Assembly: GCA_031260975.1 (NCBI GenBank)
Contig: JAISKJ010000002.1
Location: forward strand, 1 to 64,000
DNA from: Christensenellaceae bacterium
GTDB taxonomy: Bacteria; Bacillota; Clostridia; Christensenellales; UBA1242
Length of the DNA stretch: 64,000 nucleotides
Reading direction: 5' to 3'
Under the pieces are notes generated by a model. The model made no database searches, had not been told where the DNA came from, and worked only from the letters and a program-made list of their open reading frames with translations. Positions 55,405 through 63,713 of the stretch are shown here, piece by piece. The stretch's first letter is position 1. Every line of letters begins with the position of its first letter. The position numbers and the translations under genes were made by a program.

Positions 55405-56979
55405 TTACTTCAACGTTTCAAGATATTCGTCATAGGTGATATATTTATCATATTCCTTACCCTTACCTCCAATCCTAATAATCCTGTTTGCAACAGTACT
55501 CAAAATTGTCTGGTCGCTTGAAGCAAACAACAGCACCCCCTGATAGTTTGTCATGCCTTTGTTTAAAGCAGTTATACTCTCAAGATCAAGGTGATTGGTG
55601 GGCTCATCCAAAATAAGCAGGTTTCCTTGCGTCAGCATAGCTCTGCTCAGCATACACCTCACCTTCTCGCCCCCGCTAAGCACTTTCACGCTCTTCAATG
55701 CCTCTTCGCCCGAAAAGAGCATCCTACCCAGCCAGCTACGCAGATATACCCCGTCTTTTTCTTTGCTATACTGAGAAAGCCACTCGGTCAAAATCATATT
55801 GCTTGAAAACAGTTCATCATAATTTTTGGGCAGATACGAAATCTTTATAGTTTTGCCCACCTTTACCACGCCGGTATAATCTTTATCAGCGCCCGAAATT
55901 ATGTCAAACAGCGCAGACACCGCCTTGACATTGTCGCTTAAAAATGCCACCTTATCGCCTTTGTCAATAGTAAAGTTCAGGTTTTCAAAAAAGTCTTTCT
56001 TAGTCAGCTTTTCAACAACCAAAACGTCGTTGCCTATCTGCTGCTCAAACTTAAAGTCTATATATGGGTATTGACGACTTGAAGGTTTAATATCTTCAAG
56101 CGTAATTTTTTCAAGCTCTTTCTTCCGGCTTGTTGCCTGCTTGCTCTTTGACGCATTGGCACTGAACCTTGCAATAAAGTCCTTCAGCTCCTGAGCGCGT
56201 GTTTCAAGCTTTTTATTAGTTTCCTTCATTTGTCTCAAAATCAGCTGACTTGTTTCATACCAAAAGTCGTAGTTTCCCACAAATATACTGATTTTGCCAA
56301 AGTCCACATCACAAATGTGCGTACATACCTTGTTTAAAAAGTGCCTGTTGTGCGAAACGGTGATTATAGTATTTTCAAAGTTAAGCAAAAATTCCTCCAG
56401 CCATGCAATAGTCTTTATGTCAAGGTTATTGGTTGGCTCATCCAAAAGCAGTATGTCAGGATTGCCGAAAAGCGCCTGCGCCAGCAAAACCTTAACCTTA
56501 ACCTTAGGCTCAACCTCTGCCATCCTCTTTTCAAATAGCTTACTATCTACGCCAATGTCACTTAAAAGAGTTGCTGCATCGCTCTCGGCGTTCCACCCGT
56601 TTAAGTCAGCATACTCCTGCTCAAGCTCTGCTGCCCTTATGCCGTCAGCTTCACTGAAGTTTTCTTTTTGATAAAGCTCTTCTTTTTCGTCTGCTATATC
56701 CATAAGCCGTTTGTGCCCCAGCATAACAGTACGCAAAACCGTCTCACGGTCATATGCGTTCTGATTTTGCTGCAAAACCGACATACGTTCGTTTTTGCCC
56801 ATTACACATTCGCCCTTGCTGGGCTCCAGCTCACCTGAAAGCAACTTTAAAAAGGTGCTCTTTCCGGCGCCGTTTGCACCAATCACACCATAGCAGTTGC
56901 CTTTGGTGAATTTCAAATTTACTTCCGAAAACAGTTTCCTGCTTCCAAAGTTCAAACTTACATCTATTACTTGTAACAT
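55405..56979 (-). CDS. ABC-F family ATPase (ribosome protection / translation factor type)
   Basis: 524 residues, two NBDs in one chain without membrane segments: Walker A GANGAGKST in NBD1; NBD2 has a degenerate P-loop (KVAFLSDNVKAVSA), with the signature LSGGEKVRCML and Walker B LLILDEPTNHLD intact. The linker between them (KELEKITLEDIKPSSRQYPY) is the P-site tRNA-interaction motif region. Members rescue or regulate stalled ribosomes or give antibiotic protection; which one is unclear. GGGAGAAG precedes ATG 56979. A long hairpin follows the stop. Confidence 0.88.
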   Translation of the reverse strand: MLQVIDVSLNFGSRKLFSEVNLKFTKGNCYGVIGANGAGKSTFLKLLSGELEPSKGECVMGKNERMSVLQQNQNAYDRETVLRTVMLGHKRLMDIADEKEELYQKENFSEADGIRAAELEQEYADLNGWNAESDAATLLSDIGVDSKLFEKRMAEVEPKVKVKVLLAQALFGNPDILLLDEPTNNLDIKTIAWLEEFLLNFENTIITVSHNRHFLNKVCTHICDVDFGKISIFVGNYDFWYETSQLILRQMKETNKKLETRAQELKDFIARFSANASKSKQATSRKKELEKITLEDIKPSSRQYPYIDFKFEQQIGNDVLVVEKLTKKDFFENLNFTIDKGDKVAFLSDNVKAVSALFDIISGADKDYTGVVKVGKTIKISYLPKNYDELFSSNMILTEWLSQYSKEKDGVYLRSWLGRMLFSGEEALKSVKVLSGGEKVRCMLSRAMLTQGNLLILDEPTNHLDLESITALNKGMTNYQGVLLFASSDQTILSTVANRIIRIGGKGKEYDKYITYDEYLETLK

Positions 56980-57246
56980 ATTACTTCTCCCTTAAGCAAG
57001 CAATCATGCTTGCATTGTTTTTTATAGTTGCGCTGCCAATTTTTTTATTCATTTTTTCTAAGGCACCGGCCCAAAATAAAGCAGTATTTACCACAACCGG
57101 CATAGGCGGCTGCGACACACAGCACGCAGCAATAGTTTCACTCCCTTCGCACATAATTTATTAAGGTCGAAATAATATTAACCAATTTATACATAGCAGG
57201 GTCAGTATACACCAAAAGCTACACTTTGTCAAAATATAACCCTAAC

Positions 57247-57275
57247 AAAAAAAAACCGCAAATGCGGTTTTTTTT
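57247..57275 (-). terminator. Terminator after the coiled-coil gene
   Basis: ACCGC, loop ATTT, GCGGT flanked by A/T tracts on both strands. It overlaps the TAA of the 57274 gene by two bases. 56980-57246 shows no other gene. Confidence 0.75.
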
Positions 57276-58992
57276 ATTCCATTGCCATAATTTGTTCCGG
57301 CTTTTGAGCTGGTTTTTTCATAGCAGCATCTTGCTGGTCTCTCATCTCACACATTCTTTTCAAACTTGCCAAATCTTCAGGACTCCCACCACCCATTTCT
57401 TCTATAATTTTTGCTCTGTCCACCCAGGTTTCTGTTGGCATTTCAGAAATCTCTTGCAATTTATCCTCTGAAATCTGCTGAGGCGGCGGAGATTGTTTCT
57501 CCTGTTGAGAGATATCAGGCCCCATGTAATATTTTTTAACCGCTTCTTTCCCAAATTGTTCTTCTCGTTGGTTTGCTGTTTGATGCATCCGTGCCTTCAT
57601 AGCCAAAAGATCTTCAGGTGAAAATCCTATTTCGGTTAATTTTTGCTCCAACTCCGCTTCTTCTATCCCAAATTGCTCAATTTCTTCCAAATTGTTTGCA
57701 TATCTTTTTTTCATTACTATACTATCATATTTTCCAATATTTTCACTTACCGCTTTTCTATGCTCCTCATATTCTTCAGAATCTACATATTCTTCTGCTT
57801 TTTTTATTTCTGCTACGTTCTCAAAACTCCTTTCATTGTCAGGCAAGTCAACATGAAACTCTTGGCCATCATCCTGAAAATTTATTCCCCGTCCAGCCAA
57901 ATCTCTTTCCGCTATTGCAATTTTCCCCTGAATCTCTTTAATCCCCTCATTCGGCACCATCTTGCCATCCTTCTCTACCCATGCAGGAGTACTGCTAAGC
58001 TCCTTCTTCATAGCCCTTAGTTCTGTTACAGAACTATCTTCAATCGGTTTTTCTTGCTCAATAATATCCTCAAATGATTGCTTATATCTATATGAAGAAG
58101 CATCTTCCACCAATTCCGCCTCTTTTACCGACGTCGCGATATCCTCAAAAGACCGGGTACTTTGATGCATATCTGATATTTCTTCTTTAATCTTATCTGC
58201 CGCCTTAATATCTTCAAAGGCCTGCTTATACCTATATGATGAGATATTCTCAACTCTTGTTTCTGCCTCAGCATTTTCTGCCACAGCAATATTTTCAAAA
58301 ACTTGCTTAGGCTTTGCACAATCCTCTTCTACATTGAGTTTTCCAATATCCTCAATAATCTTATCCTGATTGTGAAAATTCTCAAAATAAGTTTGAACCT
58401 CCTGTTCGGCCTCATTAAGCTTTTGTTCAATGCTGTTTTCAAATTCTTTTTCCTCAGCAGGGGTGGGCTCGGGTTGAGGTGTGGCATGCTCCTGCGCTGC
58501 TTGTTTCACAAAATCTCCACAAATTATATTGTCTATGCAATTATCAACTATTTCAATCATGGCTTCATTTTCTTCTAGGGTCATTTGTGGCACTTCTTCT
58601 TTGTTGTTTATCATCTTAAGCAGCCACCCATAGAGCTTGCCGCCTTGAACTTTTATATAACCGGCCCCCCTTAAAGCAGCATCTTTACTTTTTTCTACTG
58701 CATCTGAACATATTGCAGCAACACCAATTCTGCCTGAAGTTTGTGCATCCAGCCGCTTTAGAATACGGTGCATGTCATTTGAATTCATAGCATCAAAATC
58801 TCCCTGATAATTATCCTCAAACTCTTCAGCCGCATCTTTTAAAAGAGAGTTCTCTTCAACTCTTTTCTCCCAATATCCCCATCTTTTCTCATCACGCTTC
58901 TCTTTTAGTGCCTCGGCAACCTCTTTTCCAAAACTTTTCGCTTTACTAAAGGATATCATCAAATCCTTCCATCTATATCCCAAAATACTCAT
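57274..58992 (-). CDS. Large acidic repeat protein under a poly-G promoter
   Basis: 572 residues from ATG 58992 (GAGTGAGGG upstream). No membrane segment. The middle has five degenerate copies of an FE(D/N)(I/V) repeat: VFENIAVAE, AFEDIKAAD, SFEDIATSV, SFEDIIEQE, SFENVAEIK, two of them in the longer unit SSYRYKQ(A/S)FEDI. Elsewhere it is strongly charged and helical, with coiled-coil character. Not recognised. Transcribed from a promoter with G13 in the spacer (59019-59052). Repeat plus phase-variable promoter suggests a variable-surface or regulatory scaffold role, unproven. Confidence 0.65.
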   Translation of the reverse strand: MSILGYRWKDLMISFSKAKSFGKEVAEALKEKRDEKRWGYWEKRVEENSLLKDAAEEFEDNYQGDFDAMNSNDMHRILKRLDAQTSGRIGVAAICSDAVEKSKDAALRGAGYIKVQGGKLYGWLLKMINNKEEVPQMTLEENEAMIEIVDNCIDNIICGDFVKQAAQEHATPQPEPTPAEEKEFENSIEQKLNEAEQEVQTYFENFHNQDKIIEDIGKLNVEEDCAKPKQVFENIAVAENAEAETRVENISSYRYKQAFEDIKAADKIKEEISDMHQSTRSFEDIATSVKEAELVEDASSYRYKQSFEDIIEQEKPIEDSSVTELRAMKKELSSTPAWVEKDGKMVPNEGIKEIQGKIAIAERDLAGRGINFQDDGQEFHVDLPDNERSFENVAEIKKAEEYVDSEEYEEHRKAVSENIGKYDSIVMKKRYANNLEEIEQFGIEEAELEQKLTEIGFSPEDLLAMKARMHQTANQREEQFGKEAVKKYYMGPDISQQEKQSPPPQQISEDKLQEISEMPTETWVDRAKIIEEMGGGSPEDLASLKRMCEMRDQQDAAMKKPAQKPEQIMAME

Positions 58993-59018
58993 ATTAAATC
59001 CCTCACTCAAACGCTAAT

Positions 59019-59052
59019 AGTATACCATACCGCCCCCCCCCCCCCATGTCAA
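59019..59052 (-). promoter_or_regulatory. Poly-G spacer promoter (G13)
   Basis: Minus strand: TTGACA (59047-59052), G13 (59033-59045), then alternative -10 boxes TATGGT at 17 bp (59024-59029) and TATACT at 22 bp (59019-59024). A change of a few G would bring the better TATACT box to 17 bp. The stop codon of the fragment at 59049-59195 overlaps the -35. Confidence 0.75.
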
Positions 59053-59195
59053 TACGTAAATACAAAAAAAGCACCCCCGAGAAGCGCTTTCTTATAAAAC
59101 TTAATGCATACCTTAATAAAATCCAAAACTTCTTCAATGCTTTTGCATGAAAGCTTTATTGTGTTGTTTCCGATATACTTTGCGTTTGGATAATG
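59049..59195 (-). pseudogene. C-terminal gene fragment upstream of the poly-G promoter
   Basis: A 48-codon frame without start (HYPNAKYIGNNTIKLSCKS, then SIEEVLDFIKVCIKF) ending in TGA that overlaps the -35 box. Protein-like composition. Upstream 59196-59313 is AT-rich with no frame. Probably the remnant of a gene truncated when this locus rearranged. Confidence 0.3.
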
Positions 59196-59313
59196 TTAAT
59201 ATAGACCGATGAAAAATAATTTAAACTCTGCAGCAATTTATTGAATATTCAAAAACATGTATCTAAATTTAAAAAGTTAAAATCGTATTTTGTTTAAACT
59301 TCTTCATTTTAAT

Positions 59314-59341
59314 TTTACAATTATCCTTTATGTGATATACT
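59314..59341 (+). promoter_or_regulatory. Promoter of the HD gene, leaderless design
   Basis: -35 TTTACA (59314-59319), 16-bp spacer, -10 TATACT (59336-59341), seven bases to ATG 59349. No Shine-Dalgarno. Confidence 0.5.
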
Positions 59342-59348
59342 AATTTTA

Positions 59349-60056
59349 ATGGATATTTTGCAAAGGCTTAATGAGGTTAAATCAAAATATATCGAAGTCA
59401 AAGTTTTTGCGCCTCTTAAAGAGAGTTTTGAAGAGGCGCTTTTTAGCAACCGCATAAAGTATATCTTTAAAGGGCTTGTAAAAGTTGGCGTGTTAAACGA
59501 GCTTCTGCCTGAGTTTCTGCCGAGTATAGGGCTCAGCCAAAAAAACGCGCATCATATCTTTACAGTTGATGAGCATATTTTGCAGGCCGTAAAAAAAGCT
59601 CAGAAGTGCAGTCAGGTTGACCAAAAAACCAAAACCCTGCTGCTGTGGACAATGCTGCTTCATGATATCGGAAAACCTGCAGCACTTAAATTGGCACAAA
59701 AAAAAGGGAAATATAATTTCCACAATCATGCCGAACTTGGTGCCAAAATGATTCCGCACATACTCAAACGTTTCAATTTTGAAAAGTCAGAAATCCGGCA
59801 AATTACAAAACTTGTATACTTTCATGAAATATTCATACACATGAAAACCTACAACGCCAGCAAGATATGGGGCACACGGCTAAGTGCCAAAAATATAGAC
59901 CCCGTAATCAAGCGCGTAGGCACCGAAAACTTTAGGCTACTTCTCTTTGTAAATTATTTTGACCTAATGGCCCAAAGCAGTTACCTTCAGGAAAATAAGC
60001 TTTTGCTTAACAAATGTGCTGAGGACTTGTATAATTATTATATAAAAACTCACTAA
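59349..60056 (+). CDS. HD-domain protein (tRNA nucleotidyltransferase C-terminus-like)
   Basis: 235 residues. HD motif in LLHDIGKPAALKL, preceding His in HIFTVDEHILQA, and a later conserved NFHNHAELGAKMIP, the pattern of the HD domain that follows the catalytic head in bacterial CCA-adding enzymes; here the polymerase head is absent. Probable phosphohydrolase. No ribosome site; leaderless promoter as above. Function unknown. Confidence 0.7.
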   Translation: MDILQRLNEVKSKYIEVKVFAPLKESFEEALFSNRIKYIFKGLVKVGVLNELLPEFLPSIGLSQKNAHHIFTVDEHILQAVKKAQKCSQVDQKTKTLLLWTMLLHDIGKPAALKLAQKKGKYNFHNHAELGAKMIPHILKRFNFEKSEIRQITKLVYFHEIFIHMKTYNASKIWGTRLSAKNIDPVIKRVGTENFRLLLFVNYFDLMAQSSYLQENKLLLNKCAEDLYNYYIKTH

Positions 60057-60074
60057 AAACAATCCTTATGTAAA

Positions 60075-60100
60075 AAGACCAAACCGTGCGGATTGGTCTT
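60075..60100 (-). terminator. tsaD terminator
   Basis: Minus strand: AAGACCAA, loop, TTGGTCTT then TTT. Just past the tsaD stop. Confidence 0.75.
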
Positions 60101-60112
60101 CATCTATTATTT

Positions 60113-61174
60113 TTATAAAGGCAGATTTGAAACCGCACTGAGGTCATCGTCAGCAATGCCCTCTCCCGCCATCAGATTATAATATCCTAAAACTCCGACC
60201 ATAGCGGCGTTGTCGGTGCAATAAACAAGCGGCGGCACACACAATGTTATGTTGTGTTTCTTACATTCTTCAAAAGCGCGCTGCCTGATATAACTGTTTG
60301 CAGCCACTCCCCCCGCCAAAACAAGCGTAGAGATATTGTTTTCAAGGCAGGCTCTGATGGTTTTAGAAATCAAACCTTCAACCGCCTCAGTCTGAAACGA
60401 GCAGCAGATATCCTCTACATTAAGCTCCTCGCTGCGCTGCTTTTTGGTGTTGATATAATTTATTACAGCCGTTTTAAGCCCGCTGAAGCTGCTGTCAAAA
60501 CTGTTTTTAAGCGTTTCACTTTTGACAAATCTTATGCTGTTCTTTCCGTTTTTGGCAAGCTTATCTACCTTAGGTCCGCCGGGGTATTCAAGCCCCAAAA
60601 CCCTTGCTACTTTGTCATATGCCTCGCCTATGGCGTCATCCACGGTGGAGCCTATCAACTTTTGTTCAGTATAGCTTGTAACACTGACAATGGCAGTATG
60701 TCCGCCGCTGACAATCAGCGCCATAAACGGCGGTTTTAGGTCAGGATTGATGATATAGTTTGCCGCCACATGTGCCTTGATATGATTTACTTTTATGAGA
60801 GGCACACCCAAGGCATAAGAGAGGGCCTTGGCGAAGCTCACACCCACCATAAGGGCGCCAATTAGGCCTGCACCGTATGTAACTGCCACAGCATCAATTT
60901 GCTGGAGCATAATTTTAGCGGCGTTTAGAGCCTCATTTACTACACCGGAAATAGCCTCAGTATGACTGCGCGAAGCCACCTCGGGCACCACTCCGCCAAA
61001 GCGTTTGTGTATGTCAATCTGCGACGAAATAATGTTGCTGAGCACCTCCCTGCCGTTTTTTACTACCGCAGCAGATGTTTCGTCACAGCTGGTTTCAATG
61101 GCCAAAACAAAGACATCCTCAATGCCTCTGTTTTTAATTATATCTTCAAGTTTCTTTTGAACTTTATATCTCAC
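60113..61174 (-). CDS. tsaD: tRNA threonylcarbamoyladenosine synthase subunit TsaD
   Basis: 353 residues from GTG 61174. LAIETSCDETSAAVV start of the ASKHA core, metal-binding HxxxH in VNHIKAHV, and the conserved GVVPEVASRSH and SGGHTAIV blocks. With TsaB/TsaE/TsaC makes t6A37 on ANN-reading tRNAs, essential. The start is chosen because -10 TATAAT (61181-61186) lies six bases upstream and no in-frame ATG with a ribosome site exists; a leaderless mRNA is likely. Downstream of the damaged gene at 61216. Confidence 0.92.
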   Translation of the reverse strand: MRYKVQKKLEDIIKNRGIEDVFVLAIETSCDETSAAVVKNGREVLSNIISSQIDIHKRFGGVVPEVASRSHTEAISGVVNEALNAAKIMLQQIDAVAVTYGAGLIGALMVGVSFAKALSYALGVPLIKVNHIKAHVAANYIINPDLKPPFMALIVSGGHTAIVSVTSYTEQKLIGSTVDDAIGEAYDKVARVLGLEYPGGPKVDKLAKNGKNSIRFVKSETLKNSFDSSFSGLKTAVINYINTKKQRSEELNVEDICCSFQTEAVEGLISKTIRACLENNISTLVLAGGVAANSYIRQRAFEECKKHNITLCVPPLVYCTDNAAMVGVLGYYNLMAGEGIADDDLSAVSNLPL

Positions 61175-61215
61175 TTGGTTATTATAACATAAAGCCATTA
61201 TAAGAGCAAAGCAAA

Positions 61216-61659
61216 TCACTCATCATCATCTTCTTCTTCATCGGCGGACAAATAACATTTATATTTCTGTTTTATATCTTTCGCTTTGTTTGAATTTAAA
61301 TATTCATTAATTTCTTCCAAATTATCCAAAAAATATTCCCTTGCACTATCCAAAATCTCTTCCGAATCCATCCCGCTGTCGTCTTCAAATTCTAATCCAA
61401 ACAGTTTATTATATCTTCGCTCTATCTATTTTTCAGTATGTGTGTTATATGGTCTAAAATCAAAAATTATACAATTGTCAAAATATTCCTCTTCAAAGTC
61501 AGCAAATTCAATCTCTCCAATTTCTTCTTCCTCTGTATGCTCCGCAACATTATCTTTTGATTTATTTAATTCGGCTTTGGTATAATTAATCCCGCAGTGC
61601 TCACATTTATATTTCACTTTTTTATTCTCAATATTCTCAAAAACCACTTTATCGGGCAT
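61216..61659 (-). pseudogene. Zinc-finger protein gene with in-frame UAG and displaced start
   Basis: From ATG 61659: MPDKVVFENIENKKVKYKCEHCGINY, a CxxC zinc finger, then an acidic stretch to THTEK and TAG (61426-61428, codon 78). The same frame then continues for 69 codons (IERRYNKLFGLEF, EYFLDNLEEINEYL, ending EEEDDDE) to TGA 61216. The best ribosome site (GGAGGTCTTTT) points to ATG 61672 in another frame, which stops after seven codons, so a one-base indel may also have displaced the start. Not recognised as a family. Confidence 0.55.
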
Positions 61660-61710
61660 TTCTCTGCAACATAAAAGACCTCCGATTAGAAGTCTTTCAT
61701 GTTGATTATA

Positions 61711-62214
61711 TTAGCTTGGATAAGTTTCGCTTAGAAGAATATTCAACTGCATAGAATCCGCACCCGTTATGCTTAATACAGTAATTCTATAAACTCCATC
61801 GCCCATGGTGTAATAGTCGTTTCCGGAAACAGTACCATAATCAATGAATTCTGAAGTTCCGCCACTTGGAACCCAATATTCAATTTTAAGATTATACGAT
61901 GTTGCAGCCCCTGTTTGTGTAAAATATGTGCAAGAAAAACTGTTATCAATAAAGATTACAACTTCAGTTCCTACGGCAACCTGAACAGAAACCATTTCTT
62001 CAAGTTCCAAGACAAAAAACTTCAGCATTCCTGTATTCTCGTTCTGCAATGCTTCATATGCCTGCTCCAAATCCTCGTTCGCCTGTTCAAGGGCTTCAAT
62101 TCGGCTTTCAAGTTCAGATTGGTTTCCGTCACCAGACGGACCACACCCTACAAACAAAAACATACATGGTAAAATTATTGCTACTACAAAAGCTCCTATT
62201 AAAATTTTTTTCAT
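61711..62214 (-). CDS. Lipoprotein with coiled coil, under a poly-G promoter
   Basis: 167 residues. Signal peptide with lipobox FVGC (Cys24, MKKILIGAFVVAIILPCM start), a short coiled coil (SRIEALEQANEDLEQAYEAL) and a beta-rich C-terminal domain (VEVVIFIDNSF-like strand, EYWVPSGG, VYRITVLSITG). Not recognised. AGGAAGGAG precedes ATG 62214. Transcribed from a promoter with G15 in the spacer. Confidence 0.75.
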   Translation of the reverse strand: MKKILIGAFVVAIILPCMFLFVGCGPSGDGNQSELESRIEALEQANEDLEQAYEALQNENTGMLKFFVLELEEMVSVQVAVGTEVVIFIDNSFSCTYFTQTGAATSYNLKIEYWVPSGGTSEFIDYGTVSGNDYYTMGDGVYRITVLSITGADSMQLNILLSETYPS

Positions 62215-62258
62215 TTTTTTTCTCCTTCCTAAATGAATTTAAATTATTCATTGCACCT

Positions 62259-62291
62259 ATTATCCCCCCCCCCCCCCCGCATTTTTGTCAA
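62259..62291 (-). promoter_or_regulatory. Poly-G spacer promoter (G15, spacer 21 bp)
   Basis: Minus strand: TTGACA (62286-62291), G15 (62264-62278), -10 GATAAT (62259-62264), spacer 21 bp. The -10 starts 45 bp from ATG 62214. At this length the spacer is too long, so this copy is predicted weak or OFF; a loss of four G would restore 17 bp. Confidence 0.78.
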
Positions 62292-62312
62292 GTATTAATT
62301 TAAAAGAATAAT

Positions 62313-62350
62313 AAAAAAATGTCTTTAGGATTTCAACCTAAAGACATTTT
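62313..62350 (-). terminator. prfB terminator
   Basis: Minus strand: AATGTCTTTAGG, loop, CCTAAAGACATT, then T7. Confidence 0.85.
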
Positions 62351-62376
62351 ACTTAATTCATAAAACCAACTTATTT

Positions 62377-63469
62377 TCAACTTTTCTTAAGATAGTCCAT
62401 AATGAACTCATGAATATTGCCGTCCATCACTGACGCCACATTGGTATTTTCAAGACCCGTGCGGTGATCCTTGATTCTGCTCTCGTCAAACACATATGAC
62501 CTTATCTGGCTGCCCCATTCAATCTTTTTTAGCTCACCCTGAATCTGGTCTTTACTTTTTTGAAGTTCCTCTTCCTTTTTTGCTATCAGCTTGCTTTTGA
62601 GCATCTTAAGTGCAGTTTCTTTATTCTGGAGCTGACTTCGCTCGTTTTGACAGGTAACTACAATACCCGTGGGGATATGTACAATTCTTATTGCAGTCTC
62701 AGTCTTATTTACGTTCTGTCCGCCGGCACCGCCCGCCCTGCATGTTTCAATCTGAAGCTCCTCAGGGTTTATTTCAATATCAACTGCCTCATCAATCTCG
62801 GGCATAACATCAAGGCTCGCAAAGCTCGTGTGCCTCTTGTTGTTGGCATCAAACGGAGAATGCCTCACCAGCCGGTGAACGCCCTTTTCGGCTTTGAGAT
62901 AGCCGTAAGCCTTTTCACCCTGAACACTAAACACAACACTCTTAATTCCGGCCGTATCCCCCGCCTGATAGTCAAGCACCGTCACCTTATAGCCCTGCTT
63001 TTCAGAATACTTTACATACATACGATAAAGCATATCTGCCCAATCCTGAGCCTCAGTGCCGCCGGCGCCGGCATGTATGCTTAAAATTGCATCGTTGTTG
63101 TCATATTTACCGTTTAAGAGAGCATCTATTATGGCACTCTCTACAAACTCTTCAAGAAGGTCCGCCTTTTTGGTGATATCCATGCCTATCTCGTCGGTGG
63201 GCTCCAACTCAAACAAATCACACAAAAAATCAATGTCCGACAAATCAGCGTCCACCCGTTTGATTTTACCAAGCTCCCGCTCAAGTGATTTTATCTTTTT
63301 TCCGTTTGAGGCAGTCCTTGCCGCATCACTCCAAAGTGTAGGGTCTTCCTGTTCTTTTTTCGCTTCTTCCAGCTGTTTTTTTAGCCCTGCCGGGTCAAAG
63401 ACACTCCTTCAGATAAGCTGCTCTCATCTTTACATTATTAAATTTTATAATTGCTTCATCAATTATCAT
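62377..63469 (-). CDS. prfB: Peptide chain release factor 2, with programmed +1 frameshift
   Basis: Starts at ATG 63469 (AAGGAGAAACAAA). After 24 codons the zero frame meets TGA (63395-63397) in the context AGGAG-TGT-CTT-TGA-C, the classical RF2 autoregulatory site. The +1 frame then reads DPAGLKKQLEEAKK and continues to TGA 62377. The GGQ motif (RAGGAGGQNVNKTE) and the later VVTCQNERSQLQNKE are intact. Recognises UAA/UGA and releases peptides; RF2 abundance controls its own shift. The total is about 363 residues. Confidence 0.95.
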
Positions 63470-63554
63470 TTTGTTTCTCCTTAATACAACATATTCCTAC
63501 CACCAAATAAACCTGCCGCACTATATATCACCAAACGCCTTTTCAAGCAATCTC

Positions 63555-63590
63555 GGACGATTCTGCAGACTGCGAAGTGGTCGAAGCACC
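63555..63590. repeat. Copy of the ATTCTGCAGAC palindromic repeat
   Basis: GGACGATTCTGCAGAC followed by GTCGAAGC (63580-63587), the same layout as 30101-30134. Intergenic between prfB and the end gene; nothing else seen in 63470-63612. Confidence 0.5.
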
Positions 63591-63612
63591 GTCTTTTTCC
63601 TTTCTTGCATCA

Positions 63613-63706
63613 GGAGTTTCTGAAATTGTAAGAATGTAAAAATTTTACACTTTTGCCACCTGCACGACGCTGTAAAATTTTTGAAACAAACAATTTCAGA
63701 AACTCC
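63613..63706. repeat. Long hairpin (17-bp arms) 3' of a minus-strand gene
   Basis: GGAGTTTCTGAAATTGT (63613-63629) is complementary to 63690-63706, with a 60-nt loop containing GTAAAAATTTTAC. It begins 8 bp past the stop of the gene at 63714, as the 55289 hairpin does for ABC-F. Confidence 0.7.
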
Positions 63707-63713
63707 CGGTATC

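Noticed and set aside
62377..63469. prfB as a pseudogene because of the internal TGA
   Set aside because: AGGAG-N3-CTT-TGA-C is the standard RF2 autoregulatory frameshift site.
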